Shown here in pieces: positions 1-8,600 of a stretch of DNA of 21,614 nucleotides. The position numbers were made by a program, and so were the translations under genes. The first letter of the stretch is position 1. Every line of letters starts with the position of its first letter. The notes under the pieces were generated by a model. The model did not search any database and was not told the DNA's origin. It saw nothing but the letters and a program-made list of their open reading frames with translations. The stretch spans positions 1 through 21,614 of the forward strand of contig JAUQZD010000026.1 in NCBI GenBank assembly GCA_030587405.1. Reading direction: 5' to 3'. Origin of the DNA: Candidatus Freyrarchaeum guaymasense (GTDB lineage Archaea; Asgardarchaeota; Jordarchaeia; Jordarchaeales; Freyrarchaeaceae).

Positions 1-475
1 CCGAGGCCGTGTTTATTATCCTCCCTGCCACAGGCTTCCCCGCCTTGGCTTCAGCCCTCCAGTAGGCGCAGGCATGCCTCGTGCAGTTAAAGGTTCCTTT
101 AAGGTGGACGTTTATCACCGCGTCCCATTCCTCCTCTGTCATGTTGAAGATCATCCTGTCCCTCAGGATCCCCGCGTTGTTAACCAGTATGTCAAGCTTT
201 CCGAAGGAGTCTATTGCCGTATCTATTATCCTTTTAGCCGCCTGGAAGTCCGACACGCTCTCGTAGTTTGGCACTGCTTCCCCACCCATATCCTTGATCT
301 CCTTGACGACCTCGTCTGCTGGGCCGTGGTGCTGACCCCTACCGTCAAATCCTCCTCCTATGTCGTTAACTACAACCTTAGCGCCTTCCTGGGCGAGCGT
401 TAGCGCCTCTCTCCTACCGATCCCTCTCCCGGCCCCTGTAACTATTGCAACCTTACCCTTTAGCAGTCCTGCCAA
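1..475 (-). CDS. Short-chain dehydrogenase/reductase, N-terminal part (cut by window edge)
   Basis: NAD(P)-dependent oxidoreductase of the SDR family; the first 158 codons are present and the gene continues off the left end. Read on the minus strand from a TTG at 475-473, it has the Rossmann motif TGAGRGIG near residues 13-20, then NDIGGG, NNAG, the NVHLKGTF helix and the strand ending NTAS just before the edge. The catalytic Tyr/Lys lie outside the window. A GGGAGGTT ribosome site at 488-481 sits 5 bases before the TTG, which fixes the start. The long loop after NDIGGG, with a Gly-rich stretch and ADEVVKEIKDMGGEAVPNYESV, resembles the hydroxyacyl-CoA dehydrogenase domain of MFE-2-type enzymes, so a 3-hydroxyacyl-CoA role is possible. 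SDR membership is certain; the substrate is inferred. It is divergent from the HAD gene. Confidence 0.9.
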   Translation of the reverse strand, partial: MAGLLKGKVAIVTGAGRGIGRREALTLAQEGAKVVVNDIGGGFDGRGQHHGPADEVVKEIKDMGGEAVPNYESVSDFQAAKRIIDTAIDSFGKLDILVNNAGILRDRMIFNMTEEEWDAVINVHLKGTFNCTRHACAYWRAEAKAGKPVAGRIINTAS

Positions 476-520
476 AGCGGAACCTCCCGAAACCTTTAAG
501 AAAAACTCGTTCTTGTTCAA

Positions 521-531
521 GGATAAAAAGG
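521..531 (+). promoter_or_regulatory. TATA-like box for the HAD phosphatase gene
   Basis: GGATAAAAAGG lies centred about 30 bases before the GTG at 556, where an archaeal TATA box would sit for a nearly leaderless transcript. There is no clear Shine-Dalgarno site before 556 or before the ATG at 568. The short 80-base divergent gap must also hold the promoter for the minus-strand dehydrogenase. Confidence 0.4.
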
Positions 532-555
532 TTTTCTAGTTGAACACGCTGATGA

Positions 556-1230
556 GTGGTGTCTTCGATGGCTAGGAGGAGGCGCTTTAACGGCGTTGAG
601 ATCAAGCTCGTCGCCTTCGACTTCGACGGTGTCCTGTATGAGGGTGAGCATGGGATCCGCTTCGCCGACGAGTTCGGCATCGGCGACTCCATGAGGGCAA
701 TCTACGAGAAAATGTTGAGAAGGGAGATAGGGGTCGGCGAAGCCTTAAGGATGGGAGCTAGCCTCTGGCGTGGGATTCCAGTCAGAAAGGTTCTCGACGC
801 CATGGCTCGTTTGGAGTTGAGGCCTGGCGTGGACGAGGCCTTCAGGGTTCTGAGGGATGCCGGCTACCGGCTCCTCCTAGTTAGCTGTGGCGGAAGCAAC
901 ATAGGGTTCCTACCCATTAAAAGGCGTCTTGGCTTTCACTACGTTTACAGTAACCAGCTAAGATCTAGGAAGGGCGTCCTGACCGGTGAGCTCGCTGGCC
1001 CACCTATGACCCCTGAAAGGAAGGCAAAGGTGCTGGTGGAGACGGCTAAGAGGGAAGGGGTAACCCTTGCGGAGTGTGCTGCCGTCGGCAACGACTCCCT
1101 AGACATCCCCCTGTTTAAAGCCGCAAGCCTAACTATAGGCCTTAACCCGACGTGTGAGCTTGAAAAATACGCGAAGTTCTCGGTGGACATTTCGGATATG
1201 AGGGAGATTCTAGGATACCTCACTGAGTGA
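556..1230 (+). CDS. HAD-superfamily phosphatase, SerB-like
   Basis: Cytosolic Mg-dependent phosphohydrolase of the haloacid dehalogenase superfamily, 224 residues. Motif I is FDFDGVLYEG (nucleophile D22, general acid D24); motif II is the Ser in LLLVSCGGSN; a motif III Lys lies in ERKAKVLVE; motif IV is AVGNDSLDIPLF. A helical cap lies between motifs I and II, as in phosphoserine-phosphatase-like (type I) enzymes. The C-terminal GLNPTCELEKYAKFSV stretch resembles many archaeal SerB-like proteins. The substrate could be phosphoserine or another small phosphate ester and cannot be told from sequence alone. The start is uncertain between GTG 556, GTG 559 and ATG 568; the TATA-like box at 521-531 favours a leaderless start near 556. 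It appears monocistronic. Confidence 0.85.
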   Translation: MVSSMARRRRFNGVEIKLVAFDFDGVLYEGEHGIRFADEFGIGDSMRAIYEKMLRREIGVGEALRMGASLWRGIPVRKVLDAMARLELRPGVDEAFRVLRDAGYRLLLVSCGGSNIGFLPIKRRLGFHYVYSNQLRSRKGVLTGELAGPPMTPERKAKVLVETAKREGVTLAECAAVGNDSLDIPLFKAASLTIGLNPTCELEKYAKFSVDISDMREILGYLTE

Positions 1231-1330
1231 AGGAGAACCCCTGAAGCCCTATGCCCCTGCTTCGCTCGAACCCATCTCAGCTGGGCGTCCCCTCCAAGAA
1301 CACCGTTCCTCTAGCGTTAGCTACGTGGGG

Positions 1331-1338
1331 AATATAAG
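1331..1338 (+). promoter_or_regulatory. TATA box for the two-HTH regulator gene
   Basis: AATATAAG is centred about 25 bases before the GTG at 1358. No Shine-Dalgarno site precedes that codon, so a leaderless transcript starting at or next to 1358 is the simplest reading. The rest of the 1231-1357 gap shows no other feature. Confidence 0.5.
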
Positions 1339-1357
1339 TGGTTTCCTGTTTTAGTAA

Positions 1358-2548
1358 GTGGGTGTCCCTCCCTTGACGCTAAACGATGGTAGGGTAGGCG
1401 GCGTAAAGTTAAGGGGGCAGCGTGCACACCCTGCTCCTAAGGGTTTCACCCTGGTTGGCTTCATGTCCAGCCTCCCGCTTCCACACCACTCCTCCAAGCC
1501 TAAGGGGTTTGAGGCTCAGCCAAAGCAAGCGGTTAAAGCCGTTACGGACCCTGAACCGTTAAAGCTTAGTGGGAGCGACGTCAAGATCCTTGAGGCTCTC
1601 GCATCCAACCCCGCAGCAACCCTGGCAGAGATCTGTAGCATGTGCGGGTTAAGCTGGTCAACCGTTCAGAGGCGTGTTGCCCGTCTCAAGAAGCTAGGCG
1701 CTTTCAGCGTGGTAGGCGTCCCATCCCTCCCAAGAATGGGCTTAACTAGAATGTTGGCGTTCTCCGACAGTAGGACTGTTATCACTTCCCCCTACCTCGC
1801 CGGACTCTACAGAACCATATCCCTAGAGCCCATCAGGGTCTGGGACCTTCTAGTTCCCTCCAAAGCCTACCGAGACGTCTTGGGCCGCCTCAGCCGGGCA
1901 GGGATAACAACGCTAACCGTGGAGTTCCTTGAACACGACGTCTCCTTCAGCTGCTACACGGATGGATGGAGGGTCGACTGGTCCGAGCTAAAAAGTGCCT
2001 GGGTGAGCTTAAAGGCGCCGACTCCTCCTCCGGGGAGGAGGGCTTACCGGATAATTCCCCTTAAACCATCTGACCTCTCAATTCTACCCTTCATGGTGGA
2101 GGAATTCAAAGCAAGCCTCAGATCCCTGTCCAGTAAGGCAGGGTTAAGCGTCTCTAGGGTTCTGGTGTCTAGGAGGCGCCTGCAGTCTAGAGGCTTCATA
2201 ACCCCAATCCTAACGATAGCTGACGCAGCAGGGTTAAGGGAGAAATACCTTATAGTGCTAAGGAACATGAAGATCCCGTCCTGCATCCTACAGCTTCCAC
2301 AAAAAACGATATACCTGACGCAGACGGATGGGGGGAGGCGCCTACTCGTCCAAGCGTCCCTCCCAGCGGGAAGTTTGAATCCTCTCACCGACCTCCTCGA
2401 GGACTCATGCACGAGCATCCTAATCCTAGACTTGAAGCCAAACGTGTTCCTTAAAGACCCGTTAAAGCTGCTCGACAGGAAGAACAGGGAATGGATCTGG
2501 AAGAAATCGTACCTGGAGATTAAAAGCAAGCAAGCCACCGGCCCTTAG
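1358..2548 (+). CDS. Lrp/AsnC-like protein with two winged-helix HTH regions
   Basis: Probable DNA-binding transcription regulator of 396 residues. The first winged helix spans about residues 70-118: SGSDVKILEALASNP, then the recognition-helix region MCGLSWSTVQRRVARLKKLG. A second HTH-like segment lies at about 237-285 (KPSDLSILPFM, then LSVSRVLVSRRRLQSRG). Each is followed by an alpha/beta stretch that may be a ligand or dimer domain. The first 60 residues are basic and proline-rich with no recognisable fold, so translation could instead begin at the ATG at 1463; the TATA box placement favours 1358. No target operon is evident; it is flanked by a phosphatase and the V4R block. HTH assignment is sound; the family and regulon are inference. 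Confidence 0.7.
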   Translation: MGVPPLTLNDGRVGGVKLRGQRAHPAPKGFTLVGFMSSLPLPHHSSKPKGFEAQPKQAVKAVTDPEPLKLSGSDVKILEALASNPAATLAEICSMCGLSWSTVQRRVARLKKLGAFSVVGVPSLPRMGLTRMLAFSDSRTVITSPYLAGLYRTISLEPIRVWDLLVPSKAYRDVLGRLSRAGITTLTVEFLEHDVSFSCYTDGWRVDWSELKSAWVSLKAPTPPPGRRAYRIIPLKPSDLSILPFMVEEFKASLRSLSSKAGLSVSRVLVSRRRLQSRGFITPILTIADAAGLREKYLIVLRNMKIPSCILQLPQKTIYLTQTDGGRRLLVQASLPAGSLNPLTDLLEDSCTSILILDLKPNVFLKDPLKLLDRKNREWIWKKSYLEIKSKQATGP

Positions 2549-2595
2549 GAACACGTGCCACGTTGCCGCCAGAACCCTAAGCAACGGCAAAAAAC

Positions 2596-2605
2596 AATAT
2601 AAACT
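2596..2605 (+). promoter_or_regulatory. TATA box for the V4R-like gene
   Basis: AATATAAACT, in an AT-rich stretch, is centred about 29 bases upstream of the ATG at 2630. Only a weak AGGG precedes the ATG, so the transcript is probably leaderless or has a very short leader. Confidence 0.5.
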
Positions 2606-2629
2606 TTATTAATAAACTTTTTAGGGAAA

Positions 2630-3385
2630 ATGAAAGTAGCTTTGTACCCAAGGTTTCGTGAGGGAAAATGCAGGGAGATGGAGGCGGTTAGACTGGCGGA
2701 ATCTAATTTCAAGATGCTTGAAAGAGCGCCGCAGAAACTACCTAACATGAAATCCTTCCTAGAGGTCTTTGTAAGCGCGCTAAAAGAAGACGAAAAAGTT
2801 TATGGGGCCACGTTCACAAACATGGTTATAAAGTACGTTTTGAAGGCCGTGTCGAGGCTGACGGGGGAGGAAGCGCCCAGCAACATTAAAACCCTAGACG
2901 AAGCGGCGGGCTACTTGCTTTCAAAGGCTGACAGGATCCGTCCAGACTACCTGATAATCTGGGCTCACTTCGTAACCATAAACAAGCTGGAAGGACACCT
3001 AGGAGTCGGAGAGCACATCCTAGACATGGGGATCTCTAAGAAGATAGTGAGCACCCTAGGGGAGCGGTTAACCGGCTTAGACGTAGACTCCCTCATGTCC
3101 GCCATCCACAAAGCGCTGCTTAGCATGGAAATAGCACCATTCGAGATGGGCTACCGGAAGAACGATGACGGAAGCATAGATCTCATCTATAGAGACTGCT
3201 ACCTTATGGATGGATGCCAAATGTCCCTTAGCTCAGGGCTAAACAAGAGGCCTGACGGAAGGATGGTGTGCGGCTTCTCAGCCGGCATATGCAAGGTTCT
3301 AGGGATGGTCACTGGGAGCGAATGGGACTACACAGTCACAAAGTTCGAGAAGCCGACGTGCATAGTCCGATGCTTCGAACTCTAA
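2630..3385 (+). CDS. V4R-like (4-vinyl reductase fold) Cys-rich protein
   Basis: Protein of 251 residues. The C-terminal third looks like the cysteine-bearing end of a V4R domain: C190, C196, C214 (VCGFSAGICKVLGMVTG) and a final TCIVRC (C244, C248). This resembles the next gene's V4R copies in layout but not in exact cysteine spacing. The N-terminal 100 residues are helical and not recognised. V4R domains are small-molecule or redox sensors in other proteins, for example the aromatic-sensing part of XylR/DmpR-type regulators and archaeal MsvR; no DNA-binding or enzyme domain is joined here. The cysteines may bind a metal or form disulfides. It has its own promoter and is 198 bases from the next gene, so it is probably co-functional rather than tightly co-transcribed. 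Cytosolic; no signal peptide or membrane segment. Confidence 0.6.
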   Translation: MKVALYPRFREGKCREMEAVRLAESNFKMLERAPQKLPNMKSFLEVFVSALKEDEKVYGATFTNMVIKYVLKAVSRLTGEEAPSNIKTLDEAAGYLLSKADRIRPDYLIIWAHFVTINKLEGHLGVGEHILDMGISKKIVSTLGERLTGLDVDSLMSAIHKALLSMEIAPFEMGYRKNDDGSIDLIYRDCYLMDGCQMSLSSGLNKRPDGRMVCGFSAGICKVLGMVTGSEWDYTVTKFEKPTCIVRCFEL

Positions 3386-3531
3386 CGCGTGCAGCCGCCC
3401 AAACACAAACGGGCAACACCTTACGGAAAGGGGATGACAGGACGACGCCGGAAAAACTATCTGCCGAAAAGGCGTTCAACAGCCATTCAACGACAAATAG
3501 AAAGGGTTAATAGAGGCAGCTTGCCATTTTT

Positions 3532-3554
3532 CCATGAAATTTTGGTTCTCATGG
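3532..3554 (+). repeat. Inverted repeat CCATGA/TCATGG upstream of the Trx-V4R gene
   Basis: A 6-base inverted repeat (3532-3537 and 3549-3554) spaced by 11 bases overlaps the alternative ATG at 3551. It could be an operator or a small hairpin hiding that ATG. The remaining 3386-3531 sequence holds only a weak GCCC/GGGC hairpin after the previous gene and a GTTAATAG TATA-like stretch near 3506. Confidence 0.3.
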
Positions 3555-3583
3555 TTTGGAAGGGCTGGTTGACGTTGGAGGAA

Positions 3584-5035
3584 ATGCCGGTAAGGGTTCT
3601 ACTCTTCAAGAGTAAGGCTTGCGCCTTCTGCGACCCAGTTGAAAGGATGGTGAGAAAGGTTATATCGCGGGTTTTCGGAGGAGACCTAGTCACCATAAAC
3701 GTCTTCGACGTGGACGAGCACAGGGAGCTAGCGGACATGTACAACGTCACCAGCCTGCCATACGTGATGGTTGAGGACACGCCCGTCATAACGGGCATGG
3801 CAACAGAGAAAGAGGTTGAAGAGGCCCTTATGAAGGGTATGCTCTACACCTCCCCCTCCCGGGCGGAGAGGCTGGAGACACGTGCAAAACAGGTCTTCAT
3901 AGAGGCAAACATAAACTTCATCAAAAGCATAAACTCCAAGGAGAGGATAAGGCACAGCATAGGCGACTACGTTCACATAAGCAACCTGCAGCTCAGCACG
4001 GTGTCACTGCTCTCCCTCGACAAGGCGGCAGGCGGCCTCCTATACACCATAGGGAAGCTGGCAGGTAAAACAGGCGCCTTCTCAGGCATCCTGTACGACC
4101 TAGCGCCAAAGCTGCACAGCCCCAACATTTCAAGGGAGGAGGCATTCCGAAACGTCCTCATAGCATTCGACAGGTTCCACATCAAACAGAATGAGATGGG
4201 GGTCTACGACGCAAGGAACGCGGAGGTGGTGGAGGAAGGGGACGGTTACGGGCGAATCAGGATTTACGAGTGTGCAACGGCTACAGGCATGCCGATCGTA
4301 GGGGAACCCGTATGCTACTTCACGGCAGGGATGCTGAGTGGGCTGGCTGAGGCCATCCTAGGAGAAACCGTTCACGTAGCTGAGAAGGCGTGCTGGGGGC
4401 TCGGCGACTCGTACTGCGAATTCGAGATAACCCTTGAAGGAGAGGAGACGAAGAAGGAGGGGTACGCCTCCGAGCCGCTGGTCGAGGAGCCCGCAGAGAA
4501 GATGAGAAGAATTTCATTTAACAGGCTTATGAAGACCCTCATGAGAAACATGACGCAGAGCATCCTTGAGGGGCGCAGGATAAGGGTTGGCATAACAGAC
4601 TACACCCACATAATGAACCTGCAGCAGCAGATAACATCCATCAAGCTGGCAGACCCGGTCGCAGGCTTCCTCCTGAAGCTTGCAGGGAAAAGGCTGGGTG
4701 AACTGATGCCCGGAGGGGAAAACCTCTCATTCAGGGAAGCCGTCGCTGAAGTGAAAAGCCACCTTAACTCTCCTATAGCCCTGTTAAGCGGCATCCACTC
4801 CCACTGTAAGATCAAGGATGTAGGCGACGGCAACGCACTCATAACCATACACGGCTGCGCCACGGCTTCGGGGCAGGAAGACGTAAAGGTTAGCCTCTGC
4901 GAGTTCGAGGCGGGAATCATAGAGGGATTCGTGGAGAAGTCTACGGGTGAACCTGTAGTCTGCAGGGAGGTGGAGTGCTGGGGGCTCGGCCAAGACCACT
5001 GCACGTTCAAAATTGAAAGGGAAGAATTTTCCTAG
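3584..5035 (+). CDS. Thioredoxin-fold protein fused to two V4R domains
   Basis: Protein of 483 residues from the ATG at 3584. Residues 1-90 form a thioredoxin/glutaredoxin-like domain beginning MPVRVLLFKSKACAFC, with redox pair C13/C16 and the cis-proline in TSLPYVMV (P59). Two V4R domains follow, about 100-285 and 300-480. Each ends in four cysteines with identical spacing: C230/C244/C270/C278 and C425/C439/C465/C473, each with a CWGLG motif, showing an internal duplication of about 195 residues. Likely a cytosolic thiol-redox or ligand sensor; that role is inference. Start choice: the fold begins right at 3584, but GGAGG is only 2 bases before it; in-frame TTG 3569 (with GGAAGGG 4 bases upstream) and ATG 3551 are alternatives. 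The open frame upstream to 3389 is basic and looks non-coding. The next gene follows after 49 bases, probably one operon. Confidence 0.8.
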   Translation: MPVRVLLFKSKACAFCDPVERMVRKVISRVFGGDLVTINVFDVDEHRELADMYNVTSLPYVMVEDTPVITGMATEKEVEEALMKGMLYTSPSRAERLETRAKQVFIEANINFIKSINSKERIRHSIGDYVHISNLQLSTVSLLSLDKAAGGLLYTIGKLAGKTGAFSGILYDLAPKLHSPNISREEAFRNVLIAFDRFHIKQNEMGVYDARNAEVVEEGDGYGRIRIYECATATGMPIVGEPVCYFTAGMLSGLAEAILGETVHVAEKACWGLGDSYCEFEITLEGEETKKEGYASEPLVEEPAEKMRRISFNRLMKTLMRNMTQSILEGRRIRVGITDYTHIMNLQQQITSIKLADPVAGFLLKLAGKRLGELMPGGENLSFREAVAEVKSHLNSPIALLSGIHSHCKIKDVGDGNALITIHGCATASGQEDVKVSLCEFEAGIIEGFVEKSTGEPVVCREVECWGLGQDHCTFKIEREEFS

Positions 5036-5084
5036 AAAGCTTTTAGATATCGTTTCCACGTTTCATCGATTGGAAGGGATCACT

Positions 5085-5678
5085 TTGACTAGGGAGACTA
5101 AGGTTTACAAGGCTTGCCCGTGCCTTTTCAGGGTGGACAACAAGTATGTTTGCCTTAACAGCGAGGACTTCCCTGAAGTAGTTCTGATGCCGCTGGGGGA
5201 AGACGCCGAGTTCATACCGTTAGGGGAGAAAGGCATATGCTACAATGCGGTCGTAGCAGGGGAGGACGGGTACATCCACTGCCCATCCACCGGAGACCCG
5301 ATCATGATTAAGGGGAGCAAGGTACGGAACGAGTTCTTCGACGAAACCTACCGCCTCGCAAAAGTGGTTTTTAAAGACGTGGCGGCGTGCACCGAGTGCC
5401 TCTACAAAATGCTACTGTCAGATGTGTCGGAGAAAGAGTTAACAATCCTGCTTATAGGTGGAGGAGCAACCCTTGAACACTACAGGAAGCGCCTCTCCGA
5501 AAGGATGAAAACGCTATTCCCGGACAGAGACATCCTAGTGGTGAGCGGAAGGCTCCTCGACGGCGAGCAGGCGCAGCCCAGCATCATACTGAAGAAGGGA
5601 AGCAGAATAGTCAAGGTTAAGAATGGAACACCGATAGGTGAAGTGGAAAAAATAGCCTTAAAGTTTCTTAACGAGTAG
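5085..5678 (+). CDS. Unrecognised Cys-rich protein with thioredoxin-like C-terminal region
   Basis: I do not recognise this family. It is 197 residues from the TTG at 5085, which has GGAAGGG six bases upstream; an earlier in-frame TTG at 5013 would overlap the previous gene and lacks a ribosome site. The N-terminal half has a CPC motif (C11/C13) and further cysteines in KYVCLN, KGICYN, YIHCPSTGDP and CTEC, which could hold a metal or Fe-S cluster. The last 85 residues (ELTILLIGGGATLEHY, then DILVVSGRL, then QPSIILKKGSRIVKVKNG and a final helix) follow a beta-alpha-beta-alpha-beta-beta-alpha order with a proline at the thioredoxin cis-Pro place, but no CxxC. It sits 49 bases after the Trx-V4R gene and probably works with it in thiol or redox signalling. 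It ends 5 bases from the stop of the convergent large gene. Confidence 0.65.
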   Translation: MTRETKVYKACPCLFRVDNKYVCLNSEDFPEVVLMPLGEDAEFIPLGEKGICYNAVVAGEDGYIHCPSTGDPIMIKGSKVRNEFFDETYRLAKVVFKDVAACTECLYKMLLSDVSEKELTILLIGGGATLEHYRKRLSERMKTLFPDRDILVVSGRLLDGEQAQPSIILKKGSRIVKVKNGTPIGEVEKIALKFLNE

Positions 5679-5683
5679 CCCCT

Positions 5684-8600
5684 TTACGAGATGGCCCTAA
5701 AAACGCTGCACCTCAGAAACTCCTTAAACATTTCTAATTCTTGTTGAGCCTTGGAGCCCACCAGCGCCAGCAGCTCCTTGAACCCCTCTAGCTTCCCCCC
5801 GTTTTCCTGGAGGAACATGCCCCACGCGTAAGCCCTAACCAGACTGGTTATCCTCGTTTTTCCATCACTCCCTCCAAACGACGGCAACTTAAACCTCACC
5901 ATGACCCTGCCGTTGACCGGGGACACCCTAAACTCTCCGAACCCACGGAGGCACTCTTCCACGTCCCTCTCGCCACGAGGGAAAAACCTCGTGTCCACCT
6001 CCCCGAGGACAATGTATGGCTTCCCATCCTCCACGTCCACCTCAACAGCCCCCCCTTCCGATCGCTGAAGCTCCACTTTGAAGTCAGAGTAATCTGCCTT
6101 CCTGTTGCTGAGGATCCTATGTCCATCACGGCTGAGAAAAGCAAGTTCAACCCGCATGCTCTGAGTTTCAACGTGGCGGGTGAACGCCGCCATGTACTCT
6201 GACAGGACGCTCCTAACAGCTTGAGAGGCATCCTCCCCCATTCTAATCCTTTTAGCAGCCTCCCTGACTAGGGGTGACTCATCCCTAAACCCAGCGGACG
6301 CCTTCACCGCGCGGCCAACCAGCCTACTATAATCCTCCACGTCCTCCCACAGTAATTGCCCGATGTAAGCCCCCAGAAAATCCTCCTTCCCCTTAAAGAA
6401 GGGGTCAACGCTCCACCCTTCAACGATCTCCTCGAAAGCCTCAGCCTCCCTGAACGTTCTCCCCTCCCCCTCCACAACCTCATCGATCCTCTTCTGAACC
6501 CCGGCGAGCCTCCTGAGCTTTTTAGCCTCACCCGCTAGGAAGTCGAGTGCATCCTTCACATCCCTGCCGGCGTGAACGCCTACGCTCTTCAAAAGGGAGA
6601 GTACATCCCTGGCGAACTCGACCTCACCTGCAAGCTTTTCCGAAGCGTTGAGGTAGAAGCGTGAAGCCTCCTCCAGAATCGTAGCTACAGGAGGAACAAG
6701 CACGAGTTCGCCCCCCTTCCCACCTCCTAAAACCCACTCCCAAACCCTCCTTTTCCTCTCCCTAACGTAGCTGAGGAGCTGGCTTAGAGACGAGAAGCTG
6801 GCACCATGCTTCCTCGCAACCCTTTCAACCTTCTTCTTCAGCTTTGCTTCACCGGAGACCTTAACCTTTCTAAGATGGGCGGCGAGGAAGCCGTAAATCG
6901 TGTTACATGCGCTTGCAAGCCTCTCCACATCCGAGACGCCCGCCCTCTCCATCTCGGAAAGCAACGTTTTCAAAACGTTGAAGGCTAAGAATGCGCCATT
7001 GACCTCCCTCCCGGTCTTCACGTATGCCTGATACAGCATCTTTAACACGGGTACCCGCCCGTCATCGTCCAGGAGGACCCCGCTGAGCCAGGATGAAAGA
7101 CTCCTTCTCACCCCTCTAAGGAGGGCGTAGCCAGCCTTCAAAACGTCCTCGAAGCTGCCCGACAGGAACACATCACCACTCTTAATCCTCCTAATGACGT
7201 CCTCTAGCTCCCCCGCTGGAAAGCCAGCCTCACCATAAACCCTCTTCAACTCCTCAACGAACCCGTCAAGGACGCCCACCTTCCTCAGAGCGTAACCTAG
7301 AGCTGGAAGAAGCGCCGTCACCCCCTCCCCCGCAGCATCCCTCAACGCGTCCTCCATGACATTCAGGTAGGCATCCGCCCACCCCTCCATCCCACCCTTA
7401 ACCCTCCTCAGCGCCGACAGGAGGGCTGGAACCTGCCCCTTCACGACAAGCGACATAACCCTCTCCCAAAGATCCTCCCTAACTTCCATTCTAGCCTTCT
7501 CCATTACAGGGCTGGGGAGGAGAAGTAAACTACTAACACTGTAAAGCTCCTCCTCGTACCTGTCCATGAACCCATCAACGAACTCGTCAACCTTCCTCCT
7601 CATCTCATCAGCCGTCAACCCGTAGTAAAGGAGCCTAAGCCTGTCATCGCGGAGTCCACCGAAAACCTCACCCTTAACCTCGCGGAAAATCCTCTCCTGA
7701 ATGGCTTGGACAAGGTTGAAAACGTACCTAGCCAACTCCTTAACCACACCTTCCCCTGCAACGTCGAAGGCGAGGGCCAGAAGCGGGAAGCTGCCGCGCA
7801 GCTTCTCCTCCAGCTCTCCCCCCACAGCCTCCAAGACAGAGTCCCTGCTCTTGAAGAGCTCCTCCCTCTCAAACCTAAACCCCCCGCTGAGAACGTCGTC
7901 CTCGCCAAACCTGCAGCTCAGCAGCAAGCCAACACCCTCCTCCCTCCACTCCCTCAAAAGATCCTTCAGAACCTTCCTCCAAACGTCAAGGTACCTTCTT
8001 CCTCCCCCAGCTAGAAGTAGGAACGCAGGGTTGACCTCACAGCAGCACTCAGCAGATGAAAGCCAAACGTGAGTAAAAGCCTCATCCACGCTCTTAGCGA
8101 CCCTCACCCCCCTCAAAACCCTTTCAAACGTCCCCTCCCCCTGCCCCTCAAAAACGCCCCTAAGGAACTCCCGGGCGGCCTCCTCAACAACGGCCTCCCC
8201 ATCAACTCTCTTCCCGTCACGTGTAAGAGCCTCCAACACGAACCCCGTGCTCCTCCTAGCGTCACCATACGCCTCGGAGAGAATCCTCCACGCCTCCCCA
8301 AGGTCGTCAACCCCCCTAAGCACGTCCCTTCCAGCGAACCCTATCTTCCGCCCTTTCCCCACGAACTCCTCAAACGTTTCCCCTCTAAGCTTCTCCTCAA
8401 GGGCCTCAACAACCCTCCCCAAAAGGTTTTCCTTTAGGAAGCGGAAGAAGCCAGCCCCCTCCCCCTCCTGCTCTAAAATGTTAACGTTATACGTGTACTT
8501 CTCCCCCGGTGAAAGAACGATCCCAACATATAACTCCCTGCTTTCGCCCGCCACCGTAACTCTCCTAACACACCAGCCGAGCCCCCCATCAGGCGACAGC

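Noticed and set aside
74..403. 109-codon plus-strand frame over the dehydrogenase gene.
   Set aside because: The opposite strand clearly encodes the SDR motifs; this is its shadow.
3389..3583. Extension of the Trx-V4R frame back to an ATG at 3389.
   Set aside because: The 65 extra residues are basic and unstructured, lie before the thioredoxin fold, and the start is 3 bases after the previous stop without a ribosome site.
5013..5084. Earlier TTG start for the Cys-rich protein, overlapping the previous gene.
   Set aside because: It has no ribosome site in register, while TTG 5085 has GGAAGGG six bases upstream.
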